Source: JASHVB01 sp049522565 (GTDB taxonomy: Bacteria; Pseudomonadota; Alphaproteobacteria; Acetobacterales; Acetobacteraceae). Taken from it: a stretch of DNA of 21,044 nt. The notes below the pieces were generated by a model. It saw only the letters and a program-made list of their open reading frames with translations. It did not search any database and had not been told where the DNA came from. Of this stretch, positions 1-8,143 are shown piece by piece; the first letter of the stretch is position 1, and every line of letters begins with the position of its first letter. Position numbers and translations under genes: made by a program. The stretch is taken from NCBI GenBank assembly GCA_049522565.1, contig JBEKNT010000070.1:1-21044 (forward strand), written 5' to 3'.

Positions 1-2
1 AG

Positions 3-98
3 CATTTGGGCGGTGCCCCCGGCTTGCCCGCCTCCATCGAAGGTGCGATCAGGCTCGGCCAGTCCGCCGCGAAGGTGTTGCCATCCGCCAGACCTTGC
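3..98 (+). CDS. hpnE: C-terminal tail of HpnE-like squalene-associated FAD desaturase (partial, in frame with shc)
   Basis: The frame is open from the window edge. It reads a segment containing GLPASIEGAIRLGQSAAKVL, which resembles the last helix of the FAD/amine-oxidase-like desaturases of hopanoid operons: a Gly-Leu-Pro-Ala-(Thr/Ser)-Ile-Glu-Gly-Ala-hydrophobic-Arg pattern near the C-terminus. HpnE oxidises hydroxysqualene to squalene, the substrate of the next gene, so the gene order makes sense. About ten codons after this helix the frame runs without a stop into the squalene-hopene cyclase ATG at 99. Only the extreme C-terminus is visible, so the assignment rests on one short motif plus context. 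Confidence 0.6.
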
Positions 99-2021
99 AT
101 GCCTGACACCCCGATCACCCAGCCTCCGACCGACGACGCTCTGGCCCGAACGGTGCGCCGCGCCGCCGATGCCCTGGCGCGCCGCCAGCACCCGGACGGC
201 CACTGGCTGTTCGAGCTGGAGGCCGACGCCACCATCCCGGCCGAATACGTCCTCCTGGAGCATTTCCTCGACCGCATCGACGCCCCGCTGCAAGCCAAGA
301 TCGGCGTCTACCTGCGCTCGATCCAGGGAGAGCATGGCGGCTGGCCGCTGTTCCACGACGGCGCCTTCAACCTGTCGGCCAGCGTCAAGGCGTATTACGC
401 GCTGAAGGCGATCGGCGACGCCCCGGATGCGCCGCACATGGCCCGCGCCCGCGCGGCGATCCTGGACGCCGGCGGAGCGGAGCGCAGCAACGTCTTTACC
501 CGCGCCCAGCTCGCGTTGTTCGGCCAGGTGCCGTGGCGCGCGGTGCCGGTGATGCCGCTGGAGATCATGCACCTGCCGCTGTGGTTCCCGTTCCACCTGT
601 CCAAGATCTCCTACTGGTCGCGCACGGTGATCGTGCCGCTGCTGGTGCTGATGGCGTTGCGGCCGACCGCGCGCAATCCACGCGGCGTGCAGGTGCGAGA
701 GCTGTTCCGCACGCCGCCGGACCAGGTGCGCGACTGGATCCGCGGGCCGTACCGCTCCGGCTGGGGGCGGTTCTTCAAGGGCGTCGATTCCCTCCTGCGC
801 GTCGCCCAACCGTGGTTTCCCCGCCGCGGCCGCGACACGGCCATCCGCAAGGCCGTGGCCTTCGTCACCGAACGGCTGAACGGCGACGACGGGCTCGGCG
901 GCATCTATCCGGCGATCGCCAACAGCGTGATGATGTTCGACACATTGGGCTACCCCGCCGATCACTCCGACGCCGCCACCGCGTGGCGCGCCGTGCGCAA
1001 GCTGCTGGTGGAGGAACCGGACCGGGCGTACTGCCAGCCATGCCTGTCGCCGGTGTGGGACACCAGCCTGGCCGGCCACGCCATGGCGGAAGCCGGCGAT
1101 CCCACCGATGCCGCCTGCGCGTGGCTGGGGGCGCGCCAGGTGCTCGACGTGGTGGGCGACTGGTCGGTGCGCCGTGCGGGGCTGCGTCCCGGCGGCTGGG
1201 CCTTCCAATACGCCAACCCGCATTACCCCGACGTGGACGACACCGCCGTGGTCGGCATGCTGCTGCATCGCAACGGCGATCCGGCCTTCGCTCCCGCGAT
1301 CGACCGCGCCCGCGAGTGGATCATCGGGATGCAGTCCTCCGATGGCGGCTGGGGCGCCTTCGAGCCGGAGAACACCCACCTCTACCTCAACCACATCCCG
1401 TTCGCCGACCACGGCGCCCTGCTGGATCCCCCGACATCCGACGTGACCGCGCGCTGCGTCGCCTTCCTGGCGCAGATCGGCATGGCGTCGGAGCATGACG
1501 TGCTGTCCCGCGCACTCGGCTTCCTGCGGCGCGAACAGGAGCCGGAGGGAAGCTGGTTCGGGCGGTGGGGCACGAATTACATCTACGGGACCTGGTCGGT
1601 GCTGTGCGCGCTGAACGCCGCGGGGGTGTCGCAAGACGATCCGATGGTGGTCCGCGCGGTGGCCTGGCTGGCCTCGGTGCAGCGCGACGACGGCGGCTGG
1701 GGCGAGGACGAGGAGAGCTACGGCGACGCCCCGCACGGCCGCTACAAGGCAAGCACGCCGAGCCAGACCGCCTGGGCTGTGCTCGGCCTGATGGCCGCCG
1801 GCGCGGTGGACCATCCGGCGGTGGCGCGCGGGGTGGCGTACCTGGCGCAGACCCAGCGCGGCGACGGGGAGTGGACGGAACTGCCCTATACCGCGGTGGG
1901 TTTCCCGCGCGTGTTCTATCTGCGCTACCACGGCTATCGGCAGTATTTTCCGCTGCTCGCCCTGGCGCGATATCGCAACCTGCGCCGCGGCAACGACCGG
2001 CGAGTGACAGTCGGGTTTTGA
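99..2021 (+). CDS. shc: Squalene-hopene cyclase
   Basis: This enzyme cyclises squalene to hopene/diplopterol at the membrane, the committed step of hopanoid synthesis. Counting from the ATG at 99 (640 aa, normal for the family), the catalytic DVDDTA motif has its acids at D378, D380 and D381, matching D374/D376/D377 of the Alicyclobacillus enzyme. QW-type repeats are visible (DGHW near residue 35, GEHGGW near 79, QSSDGGWGAF near 416, QRDDGGWGE near 531), and the C-terminus has the expected GFPRVFYLRYHGYRQYFPLL-type block. The start at 99 is chosen because the known proteins begin just before the ALARRQ-PDGHW block. However, no ribosome binding site lies at normal distance (GAAGGTG ends 21 nt upstream), and the frame stays open to the window edge. 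A fused HpnE-Shc product is therefore possible. Confidence 0.96.
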   Translation: MPDTPITQPPTDDALARTVRRAADALARRQHPDGHWLFELEADATIPAEYVLLEHFLDRIDAPLQAKIGVYLRSIQGEHGGWPLFHDGAFNLSASVKAYYALKAIGDAPDAPHMARARAAILDAGGAERSNVFTRAQLALFGQVPWRAVPVMPLEIMHLPLWFPFHLSKISYWSRTVIVPLLVLMALRPTARNPRGVQVRELFRTPPDQVRDWIRGPYRSGWGRFFKGVDSLLRVAQPWFPRRGRDTAIRKAVAFVTERLNGDDGLGGIYPAIANSVMMFDTLGYPADHSDAATAWRAVRKLLVEEPDRAYCQPCLSPVWDTSLAGHAMAEAGDPTDAACAWLGARQVLDVVGDWSVRRAGLRPGGWAFQYANPHYPDVDDTAVVGMLLHRNGDPAFAPAIDRAREWIIGMQSSDGGWGAFEPENTHLYLNHIPFADHGALLDPPTSDVTARCVAFLAQIGMASEHDVLSRALGFLRREQEPEGSWFGRWGTNYIYGTWSVLCALNAAGVSQDDPMVVRAVAWLASVQRDDGGWGEDEESYGDAPHGRYKASTPSQTAWAVLGLMAAGAVDHPAVARGVAYLAQTQRGDGEWTELPYTAVGFPRVFYLRYHGYRQYFPLLALARYRNLRRGNDRRVTVGF

Positions 2022-2029
2022 AATAACAA

Positions 2030-2189
2030 AACCTCTCCCGCGGGAGCGGGAGAGGTCGAGACGCGTCAGCGTCGAGGGTGAGGGCGATCGGGTCGCCTCG
2101 CTCTACCTGCTACGTGCCGGCCCGATCACCCTCACCCTCACCCTCGGTGCTCGCGCACCTCGACCTCTCCCGCTCCCGCGGGAGAGGTT
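2030..2189. repeat. MITE-like palindromic element, copy 1
   Basis: The outer 31 bp (2030-2060 and 2159-2189) are perfect inverted repeats of each other. Each begins AACCTCTCCCGC and is itself partly palindromic. Inside are a second inverted pair (GAGGGTGAGGG / CCCTCACCCTC) and a non-palindromic centre near 2093-2120. A second copy in the opposite orientation lies at 20392-20537. The element fills the gap between convergent shc and the adaptor gene and could form a strong bidirectional terminator hairpin. There is no coding capacity for a transposase. Confidence 0.85.
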
Positions 2190-3303
2190 ATTTGGTGCTC
2201 ACCGGCCTGACGCGGCTGCCGTCGCCCACGTCGTCGGGCAGGTTCAACGCGATCCGAGCCCCCACCGTCGCGCCATCCGCCAAGCTGGCGCGGATGCCGT
2301 CGGTGCTGGCGACCTTCACCGGCCGCAGATGCACCAGGCTGTCGGTATCGACATCCGCCACGAAGGTGTTGCTGCCGCGCACGACAAGTCCGGCGACCGG
2401 CACCTCCGGATAGCTCTGTAGCGGCACGTGCAGCGTCACGTAGGCGAAGCTGCCCGGAATCATCTGGTGGTCGCGGTTGTCGAGATCGAGTTCCACCGCC
2501 AGCGTGCGGGTGCGCTGGTCGAGCACCTCGGCGGTCCGCGCGATGCGCGCCTGCATCTTGCGGTCGGGCGCGGCGGCGTCGGTCACGTCCGCCGTATCGC
2601 CGACATGAACGAACGGCACGTCGCGCTGCGCGACATAGATATCCACGCGCAGCCGGCTTTCGTCGGCAATGGTCAGCACCGGCTGGTTGCTGGTCTGGTT
2701 CGTCGTGGAGTTTTGCACCAGCGCGCCCGGATCGACGAAGCGCGCCGTCACCGTGCCGTCGAACGGTGCGCGCAGTTCCTCATACGACTTCATCACCGCA
2801 AGCTGCGCGACGTTCTGCACCGCCATGCGGAAGTCGGCGTCGGCCTGGTCGGACGCCTGGATCGACCCTGCGCCGTGCGCCATCAGGTCGCGCGCGCGCT
2901 GGTCGTTCTTCTGCTTGTTCGCCAGATCGGCCAGCGCGCTGTCGTATTGCCGGTCGGTCTCCGGCGACTGCACCTCGACCACCACCTGGCCGGCCGTCAC
3001 GTGATCGCCGCGATCGACCGGTATCGACTTCACATAGCCGGCAACCTTGCCGAACAGCGTCGTGGTCTGCCACGGACGCGTGTCGCCGAGCAGGGTGATG
3101 AGCCGCTCCTTGGGGCTGGCGGTGACGGGCACGACCTGCACGCTCGGCCCGCGCGCGATTTCGACCGCCAGCGCCTCGCGCGTGGCGCTGAGCTGCGCGT
3201 CCTTCTGGTGCCAGATTTGGAATACCGCGGCGCCGGCGATCGCCACCACGACGATGGCGACGAGATAACCGAAGATGGCGCGGAAACGACCGCCCTTAGC
3301 CAT
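2188..3303 (-). CDS. RND efflux periplasmic adaptor (HlyD/AcrA membrane fusion protein)
   Basis: The 371-aa protein links an inner-membrane RND pump to an outer-membrane channel. One N-terminal membrane anchor (about residues 9-30, a Val/Ala-rich hydrophobic run) is followed by a lipoyl-like half (GKVAGYVKSIPVDRGDHV, about 85-105), a short helical hairpin with LANKQKNDQRARDLM, the second lipoyl half (ELRAPFDGTVTARFVDPGAL, about 180-200) and a beta-barrel region. The ATG overlaps the last 8 nt of the permease gene, so the two are translationally coupled, although the adaptor comes second here. The stop codon TAA sits exactly at the edge of the MITE-like element. No outer-membrane channel gene is in the window. 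Substrate unknown. Confidence 0.93.
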   Translation of the reverse strand: MAKGGRFRAIFGYLVAIVVVAIAGAAVFQIWHQKDAQLSATREALAVEIARGPSVQVVPVTASPKERLITLLGDTRPWQTTTLFGKVAGYVKSIPVDRGDHVTAGQVVVEVQSPETDRQYDSALADLANKQKNDQRARDLMAHGAGSIQASDQADADFRMAVQNVAQLAVMKSYEELRAPFDGTVTARFVDPGALVQNSTTNQTSNQPVLTIADESRLRVDIYVAQRDVPFVHVGDTADVTDAAAPDRKMQARIARTAEVLDQRTRTLAVELDLDNRDHQMIPGSFAYVTLHVPLQSYPEVPVAGLVVRGSNTFVADVDTDSLVHLRPVKVASTDGIRASLADGATVGARIALNLPDDVGDGSRVRPVSTK

Positions 3304-6300
3304 GGTGACCTGGTTCTCCCGTTGTTTGGGCGCCTGCCGCCTCCGCCGCGAAGCGCGCGTCCAGGCTGTGCAGACTGGGCGGCTTGCGGCGCAGCAGCGT
3401 GTAGCCGATCGGCACGATGAACAAGGTGGCGAGCGTCGCGATCATCAGCCCGCCGATCACCGCCCGCCCCAGCGGCGCATTCTGCTCTCCGGCCTCGCCG
3501 AGGCCCAGCGCCATCGGCACCATGCCGATGATCATCGCCAACGCGGTCATCATGATCGGCCGCAGCCGGATGCGGCCGGCCTCGATCACCGCGGCGAGCG
3601 GCCCGATTTCCTCGCGCGCTCGCAAATCGTTGGCGAAGCTCACCACCAGGATCGAGTTCGACACCGAAATGCCGATCGACATGATCGCACCCATCAGCGA
3701 TTCGACGTTGATGGTCGTACCGGTCAGCGCCAGCATCCAGATGATCCCGATCAGCGCGCCGGGCACCGCCATCATGATGATGAACGGATCGACCCAGGAC
3801 TGGAACAGCACCACCAGCAGCGCATAGACCAACAGCACGGCGAGAATCATGCCGAGCGCCAGGCTGCGGAACGAGCTCTGCATCACCTCGTTCTGGCCGA
3901 GGATCTTGATATGCGTGGTGATCGGCAGGTCCTTGCTGATCGCGGCGATCGCCTGCTGGATGTCGGCCGCGGTGGACCCCAGGTCACGGCCGTCGACGTT
4001 GGCGGCGATGTCGATCTCGCGCTGTACCGTGTAGTGGTTCACCGATTCCAGGCTGGTGCGCGGATAGATGTTGGCGATGTCGGCCAGCCGCATCACCGGC
4101 GCGCCGGGCAGCGCGGTGTTCACCGCCGCGAGCGATGCATCCGGCCGGCTCACCGGCGTATCCAACAGATCGCCGATCGTGTTGATCTGTTCGGTCGGCG
4201 TCTGCACCGAGACGAAGTAGTTCACGTTGTTCTGCGGATTGAGGAAGAAGTTCGGCGACACCAGAGAACTGGAGGACAGCGAGATCAGCATATTGCTCGC
4301 GACGTCGCGCTGCGCGATGCCCATCTTGATGGCGCGCAGCCGGTCCACGTCCACTTGCAGCGCCGGGTAGTTCAGCACCTGCACCAGATGTGCGTCGGCC
4401 ACGCCCGGGATCACGTGCATCCGGCGCAGCAGTTCCTGCGCAAGCACCTGCGCGCGGTCGAAGTTTACATCCTGGATCTGCACGTCGATCGGCGCCGAGA
4501 GGCCGAAGTTCAGTACCTGGCTGACGATGTCGGCGGTCTGGAAGTAGAACACGCTGCCGGGAAACTCGTCCGGCAGTTTGGCGCGGATGGCGCGAATGTA
4601 GCCGATCGTCGGGTGGTGCTCCGGCTTCAGCGAGATCAGGATCTCGGCGTCCATCGAGCCGACATTGTCGCTCGGCACGAACGCCAGGTTGAACGACGAG
4701 GGGATGCCGATATTGTCGTTGATGGTATCGAGTTCGTCCGCCGGGATGATCTGGCGGATGCGATCCTCCGTCTGCAACACGAGCTTTTCGGTTTCCTCGA
4801 TCCGCGTGCCCGGCGGGGCGCGGAAGTGCAGCTTGATCAGCCCGACATCGGCGGCCGGGAAGAAGTCGAGGCCGATGCGGGTGGCCAGCGCCCCGGTGAT
4901 CACCAGCAGCACGCCGGCGCAGACCAGCACCAGGGCGCGACGGTTCAGCGCCCCGACGAGGGCGCGGCCGTAGCCGTCGCGAAGCCGGCCGAAGCCGCGC
5001 TCGAACAGGCCGAAGAAGCCGCGCTGCGGCGCATGGTGCCGGGTGCCGGCCGGCAGCAACAGGCGGGCGAAGGTCGGCACCAGGGTGAACGACAGCACGT
5101 AGCTCGCCAGCATGCACAGCACGACGGTGACGGCGAGCGGGATGAACAGGTAGCGCGACACGCCGAACAGCAGCACCACCGGGAAGAACACGATGCAGAT
5201 CGCCAGCGTGGCCACGGTCAGCGGCTGGATCACCTCGGCGGCACCGTCGATGATCGCCACCGTCAGGGGTTTGCCGAGCGACTGGTTGCGGTGGATGTTC
5301 TCGATGGTGACCGTCGCATTGTCCACCAGCAGGCCGATCGCCAGCGCCAGCCCGCCCAGGGTCATCAGGTTGATCGTGTTGCCGGTGAGGAACAGCCCGA
5401 CGATTCCGGCGAAGATCGACAGCGGGATGGAAGTCGAGACGATCACCGTGTTGCGCCAGCTTCCCAGGAACACCAGGATCAACACCGACACCAGGATCGA
5501 CGAGATGATCGCCTCGCGGATCACGTTCACCACGGCGCCGCGCACGAACACCGACTGGTCGAAGTCGAGCTTCAGCTCCAGCCCGTTCGGGGCGGCGGCC
5601 TGGATCTCCGGCAGCGCCGCGCGGGCGGCGTCCACCACCGCCAGGGTCGAGGCGTCGGCGTGCTTGAGGATGGCGAGATAGACCGCGCGCTTGCCGTTGA
5701 CGTGCACGATATTGCCCTGCACCGCAAAGCTGTCGGACACTTTTGCCACGTCGCCCAGGGTGACGATGCTGCCGTTATACACGCCGACCGGCAGGCCATT
5801 GAACCGGTCCACCAGCGAGGGGCTGGAGTTCATCACCACGTTGTACTCGCGGTCGCCGATGCGCGCGGTGCCGGCTGGCACGATCACGTTCGAGGCTTGC
5901 AGCGTGTTCACCACGTCGGTGGGCGAGAACCCCTTGGCGGCCAGCCGCGCCATGTCGAGGTCCACGTTGATCTGCCGCGATTTCCCGCCGAACGGCCCCG
6001 GCGTGGACAGGCCCGGAATCGTGAACAGCTTCACCCGGATGAAGTTGAGGCTGTAATCGTAGATCTGTTGTTCCGTCAGCGTCTTGCTCGACAGCGTCAT
6101 CTGCACGACGGGCACGTTCGACGCGTTGAACTGGATCACCGCCGGCGGCGTCATGCCGGGCGGCGCGATGCGCAGGATGGAGCTGTTGACCGCGGAAATC
6201 TGTGCGATGGCGCCGCCGATATCGCTGCCCGGCTGGAAATACACTTTCAGGATGCCGGTGCCGGGGATCGACTGCGATTCGATGCGGGAGATGCCGTTCA

Positions 6301-6526
6301 CCGTGGTGGAATAGGCGCGCTCGGTGATGAAGACGACACGTCGTTCCATGTCTTCCGTGGTCAGGCCGGGGTAGTTCCACACCACCAGCACGACGGGAAT
6401 GTCGATCACCGGGAAGATATCGACGATCATCCGGGTGATCGACAGCGCGCCCATCAGCCCGATGAGCAGTGCGGCAATCGCCGAGGTATACGGTCTGCGC
6501 AGGGCGATGCGCACGAGACCGATCAT
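3296..6526 (-). CDS. RND family efflux permease
   Basis: The 1076-aa inner-membrane pump subunit has the usual RND layout: TM1 (RPYTSAIAALLIGLMGAL, about residues 10-28), a large periplasmic domain, a TM2-6 block with GLLVDNATVTIENIHR, a second periplasmic domain, and a C-terminal TM block ending PIGYTLLRRKPPSL. The start at 6526 is preferred over longer in-frame starts because translation then begins MIGLVRIALRRPY, typical of the family, and GGGGGAG lies 6 nt upstream. Compared with AcrB, the paired acids D407/D408 are D402/N403, and the K940 position reads S956 in GISVSNSILVVSF. The proton-relay residues therefore differ from the classical HAE1 pumps. First gene of a two-gene operon with the adaptor. 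Substrate cannot be told from sequence. Confidence 0.94.
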   Translation of the reverse strand: MIGLVRIALRRPYTSAIAALLIGLMGALSITRMIVDIFPVIDIPVVLVVWNYPGLTTEDMERRVVFITERAYSTTVNGISRIESQSIPGTGILKVYFQPGSDIGGAIAQISAVNSSILRIAPPGMTPPAVIQFNASNVPVVQMTLSSKTLTEQQIYDYSLNFIRVKLFTIPGLSTPGPFGGKSRQINVDLDMARLAAKGFSPTDVVNTLQASNVIVPAGTARIGDREYNVVMNSSPSLVDRFNGLPVGVYNGSIVTLGDVAKVSDSFAVQGNIVHVNGKRAVYLAILKHADASTLAVVDAARAALPEIQAAAPNGLELKLDFDQSVFVRGAVVNVIREAIISSILVSVLILVFLGSWRNTVIVSTSIPLSIFAGIVGLFLTGNTINLMTLGGLALAIGLLVDNATVTIENIHRNQSLGKPLTVAIIDGAAEVIQPLTVATLAICIVFFPVVLLFGVSRYLFIPLAVTVVLCMLASYVLSFTLVPTFARLLLPAGTRHHAPQRGFFGLFERGFGRLRDGYGRALVGALNRRALVLVCAGVLLVITGALATRIGLDFFPAADVGLIKLHFRAPPGTRIEETEKLVLQTEDRIRQIIPADELDTINDNIGIPSSFNLAFVPSDNVGSMDAEILISLKPEHHPTIGYIRAIRAKLPDEFPGSVFYFQTADIVSQVLNFGLSAPIDVQIQDVNFDRAQVLAQELLRRMHVIPGVADAHLVQVLNYPALQVDVDRLRAIKMGIAQRDVASNMLISLSSSSLVSPNFFLNPQNNVNYFVSVQTPTEQINTIGDLLDTPVSRPDASLAAVNTALPGAPVMRLADIANIYPRTSLESVNHYTVQREIDIAANVDGRDLGSTAADIQQAIAAISKDLPITTHIKILGQNEVMQSSFRSLALGMILAVLLVYALLVVLFQSWVDPFIIMMAVPGALIGIIWMLALTGTTINVESLMGAIMSIGISVSNSILVVSFANDLRAREEIGPLAAVIEAGRIRLRPIMMTALAMIIGMVPMALGLGEAGEQNAPLGRAVIGGLMIATLATLFIVPIGYTLLRRKPPSLHSLDARFAAEAAGAQTTGEPGHHG

Positions 6527-6666
6527 TCCAAACTCCCCCGAAACGGACGTCTTTGCTGTCGTTGCATGGAATTTTGCCAGCCTGGCAGGACCCTGCCAAG
6601 CCAGGGACTTTGCCGACACCGGCGGCTCGTGCAACGCTGCGGCCCAACTTGCGGGAGGAAACCAGG
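6527..6666. promoter_or_regulatory. Divergent intergenic region between RND operon and hydratase gene
   Basis: The 140-bp gap separates the RND permease (-) from the hydratase (+), so promoters for both must lie here or upstream. Ribosome binding sites are clear on both sides (GGGGGAG for the permease; GGGAGGAAA ending about 6 nt before the hydratase ATG). No regulator gene adjoins. I see a short imperfect palindrome, GCCAGCCTGGCAGG, near 6577-6590 and no convincing -35/-10 pair. Confidence 0.4.
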
Positions 6667-7422
6667 ATGGACAAGCAGCAGAGCGCACAGGCGGCGGCGC
6701 TGTTGGTGCAGGCGCGACGCTCGATGCAGCCGATCGCCGGCCTGCCGGAAGCGTGCCGCCCGGCCAGCGTGACCGACGCGCATGAAATCCAGGACGCGAC
6801 GACGGCGGCGCTGGGCAAGGCGGTGGGTGCCTTCAAGGCCATGACGCCGGCCAATGAGGAGCCAAATCGCGGCGTGATCTACGCCGGCACGATCCTGCCG
6901 ACCCCGGCGCGCATGCCGGCGGCGGAGGTGCCCGCCTGCGGCGTGGAGGGCGAGGTGGCGTTCATCTTCCGTCGCGACCTGCCGCCGCGGGAGCGACCCT
7001 ATACGCGTGACGAGGTCTCGGCGGCGGTGGATGCGCTGGCGGCGATCGAAGTGGTGCACAGCCGCTACGCCGACCGCAACGCGGTGTCGAACCTGGAGAA
7101 CCTTGCCGATTCCATCAGCAATGGCGGGTTCGTTCACGCGCCGCCGCCGGCCGATTGGCGCGGCCTGAAGCTGGGCGCGCTGCACGTGCGGCTGACGGTG
7201 AATGGCGAGACGGTGGTGGATAAGGACGGCGGGCATCCGACCGGCGATCCGCTCGGCGTCGCGGTGGCGCTGGTGAACATGATGCGAGAGCAGACTGGGG
7301 TGCGCGCCGGCCAGTTCGTGACGTGCGGGTCGTGGACGGGGCTGCGCTTCCTCAAGCCCGGCGATACGTGCGGCGTGCGGTTCGAGGGGTTGGGCGAGGC
7401 GGAGGTCACCTTCACCGGCTGA
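6667..7422 (+). CDS. 2-oxopent-4-enoate hydratase-like enzyme (FAH superfamily)
   Basis: The 251-aa protein resembles MhpD/HpcG-type hydratases and the related oxalocrotonate decarboxylases, which act late in meta-cleavage of aromatic compounds and need a divalent metal. The metal ligands fit: E94 and E96 in CGVEGEVAFIF, and E128 in AAIEVVHSRY, with spacing like MhpD E106/E108/E139. The C-terminal block NGETVVDKDGGHPTGDPLG and VTCGSWTGLRFLKPGD are also typical. The start at 6667 has GGGAGG about 8 nt upstream. It stands alone on this strand, followed by a decayed amidohydrolase, so the pathway partners are not in the window. Whether it hydrates or decarboxylates cannot be decided from sequence. 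Confidence 0.88.
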   Translation: MDKQQSAQAAALLVQARRSMQPIAGLPEACRPASVTDAHEIQDATTAALGKAVGAFKAMTPANEEPNRGVIYAGTILPTPARMPAAEVPACGVEGEVAFIFRRDLPPRERPYTRDEVSAAVDALAAIEVVHSRYADRNAVSNLENLADSISNGGFVHAPPPADWRGLKLGALHVRLTVNGETVVDKDGGHPTGDPLGVAVALVNMMREQTGVRAGQFVTCGSWTGLRFLKPGDTCGVRFEGLGEAEVTFTG

Positions 7423-7488
7423 GCGCGGGGGAGCATGGCGGAACATACGTTTTTCGCGGCAACAGCTATCGCGACCACGCGGCGCTGA

Positions 7489-7632
7489 AGCGCCGGATCA
7501 GGCGGACCGCAGTCCTGCGACGACGCGGCGTGCTGGAACGCGTTCCAGCGGCTGTCGGCCGGGGCCTCGACGGCGGAGAAGACGGCGCTGTTCAGCGGCA
7601 GCGCGGCGCGGGTTTATCGGGTGGAGATGTGA
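7489..7632 (+). pseudogene. C-terminal remnant of a metal-dependent amidohydrolase
   Basis: After an in-frame stop at 7486, the frame reads CWNAFQRLSAGAS, then TAEKTALFSGSAARVYRVEM and a stop at 7630-7632. This resembles the C-terminus of amidohydrolase-2 family enzymes, which often end in a Trp-x-Ala-Phe-x-Arg block, an Ala/Ser-Glu-x-(Glu)-Lys stretch and Ala-Arg-Val-Tyr-Arg. The metal-binding barrel is missing, and the upstream 7434-7488 sequence has no matching continuation in this frame. It is probably the leftover of a gene that once followed the hydratase. Confidence 0.55.
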
Positions 7633-7666
7633 GCGGGGGTTGACAAGGCAAGAGGGCGGGACCATT

Positions 7667-7686
7667 TGGACCTTCACAGAGGTCCA
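7667..7686. promoter_or_regulatory. Inverted repeat over the antitoxin ribosome binding site (candidate operator)
   Basis: Perfect 7-bp arms TGGACCT and AGGTCCA are separated by TCACAG and end 1 nt before the ATG at 7688. The right arm contains the AGAGG-type Shine-Dalgarno sequence. Xre-type antitoxins commonly repress their own operon, so this is a plausible operator. It could equally act as an RNA hairpin sequestering the ribosome binding site. A TTGACA at 7640-7645 may be a -35 element, but the -10 is weak. Confidence 0.45.
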
Positions 7687-7687
7687 T

Positions 7688-8128
7688 ATGGAACGACATC
7701 TCCCGGAGGAGGATTTCGAAATCCCCGACTACGCCGGCCTCCTGGGTCTCGCCGAGACCCAGGCGGCTTGGCCGATCGAGGAGGCCATCGCCCGGGGGCT
7801 GCCGCGGGATGCCTTGCAGCGCGTGGCGCGGGCGATCTCCCCCGATCCCGCCGCGGCGAACAAGCTGGTCCATGCGGTGGTGCCGAAGTCCAGCCTGAGC
7901 CGGCGCGGCACGCTGACCCCGGCCCAGGGCGAGCAAACGGAACGGCTGGCGCGGCTGTTCGCTTATGCCCAGCGCGTGTTCGGCGATGCCGATGATGCAC
8001 GCGCCTTCATGCACAATCCGCACCCGGAGTTGCAGGGGCGGCGTCCGGTCGATGCCGCGCTGACGGAACTCGGGGGACGGGCGGTGGAACGGGTGCTCGA
8101 CGCGCTGGCTTACGGCCTGCCGGTCTGA
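7688..8128 (+). CDS. Xre/MbcA/ParS-type antitoxin (DUF2384) of a RES toxin pair
   Basis: The 146-aa protein neutralises the RES toxin encoded just downstream. The N-terminal half (about 28-75) is a helical Xre-like DNA-binding region with the family pattern ending VVPKSSLSRR. The C-terminal half (about 85-146) is the toxin-binding domain, with AYAQRVFGD, FMHNPHPELQGRRPVDAAL and the GGRAVERVLDALAYGLPV end. The ATG at 7688 is chosen over the TTG at 7640 because of the AGAGGT ribosome binding site and the normal family length. Its stop is 15 nt before the toxin start. Likely autoregulated through the inverted repeat at 7667-7686. Confidence 0.93.
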   Translation: MERHLPEEDFEIPDYAGLLGLAETQAAWPIEEAIARGLPRDALQRVARAISPDPAAANKLVHAVVPKSSLSRRGTLTPAQGEQTERLARLFAYAQRVFGDADDARAFMHNPHPELQGRRPVDAALTELGGRAVERVLDALAYGLPV

Positions 8129-8143
8129 ATGCGCGTGTTCTGA

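Noticed and set aside
2078..2413. Short + frame through the MITE-like element into the adaptor gene
   Set aside because: Its first half is repeat-encoded and the rest is antisense to the adaptor; no independent support.
3275..6772. Very long open frame (1165 codons) on the + strand opposite the RND permease
   Set aside because: Its product is dominated by His, Arg, Asp and Gln with no domain. This is the usual antisense frame of a GC-rich gene whose real product on the other strand is a clear RND permease.
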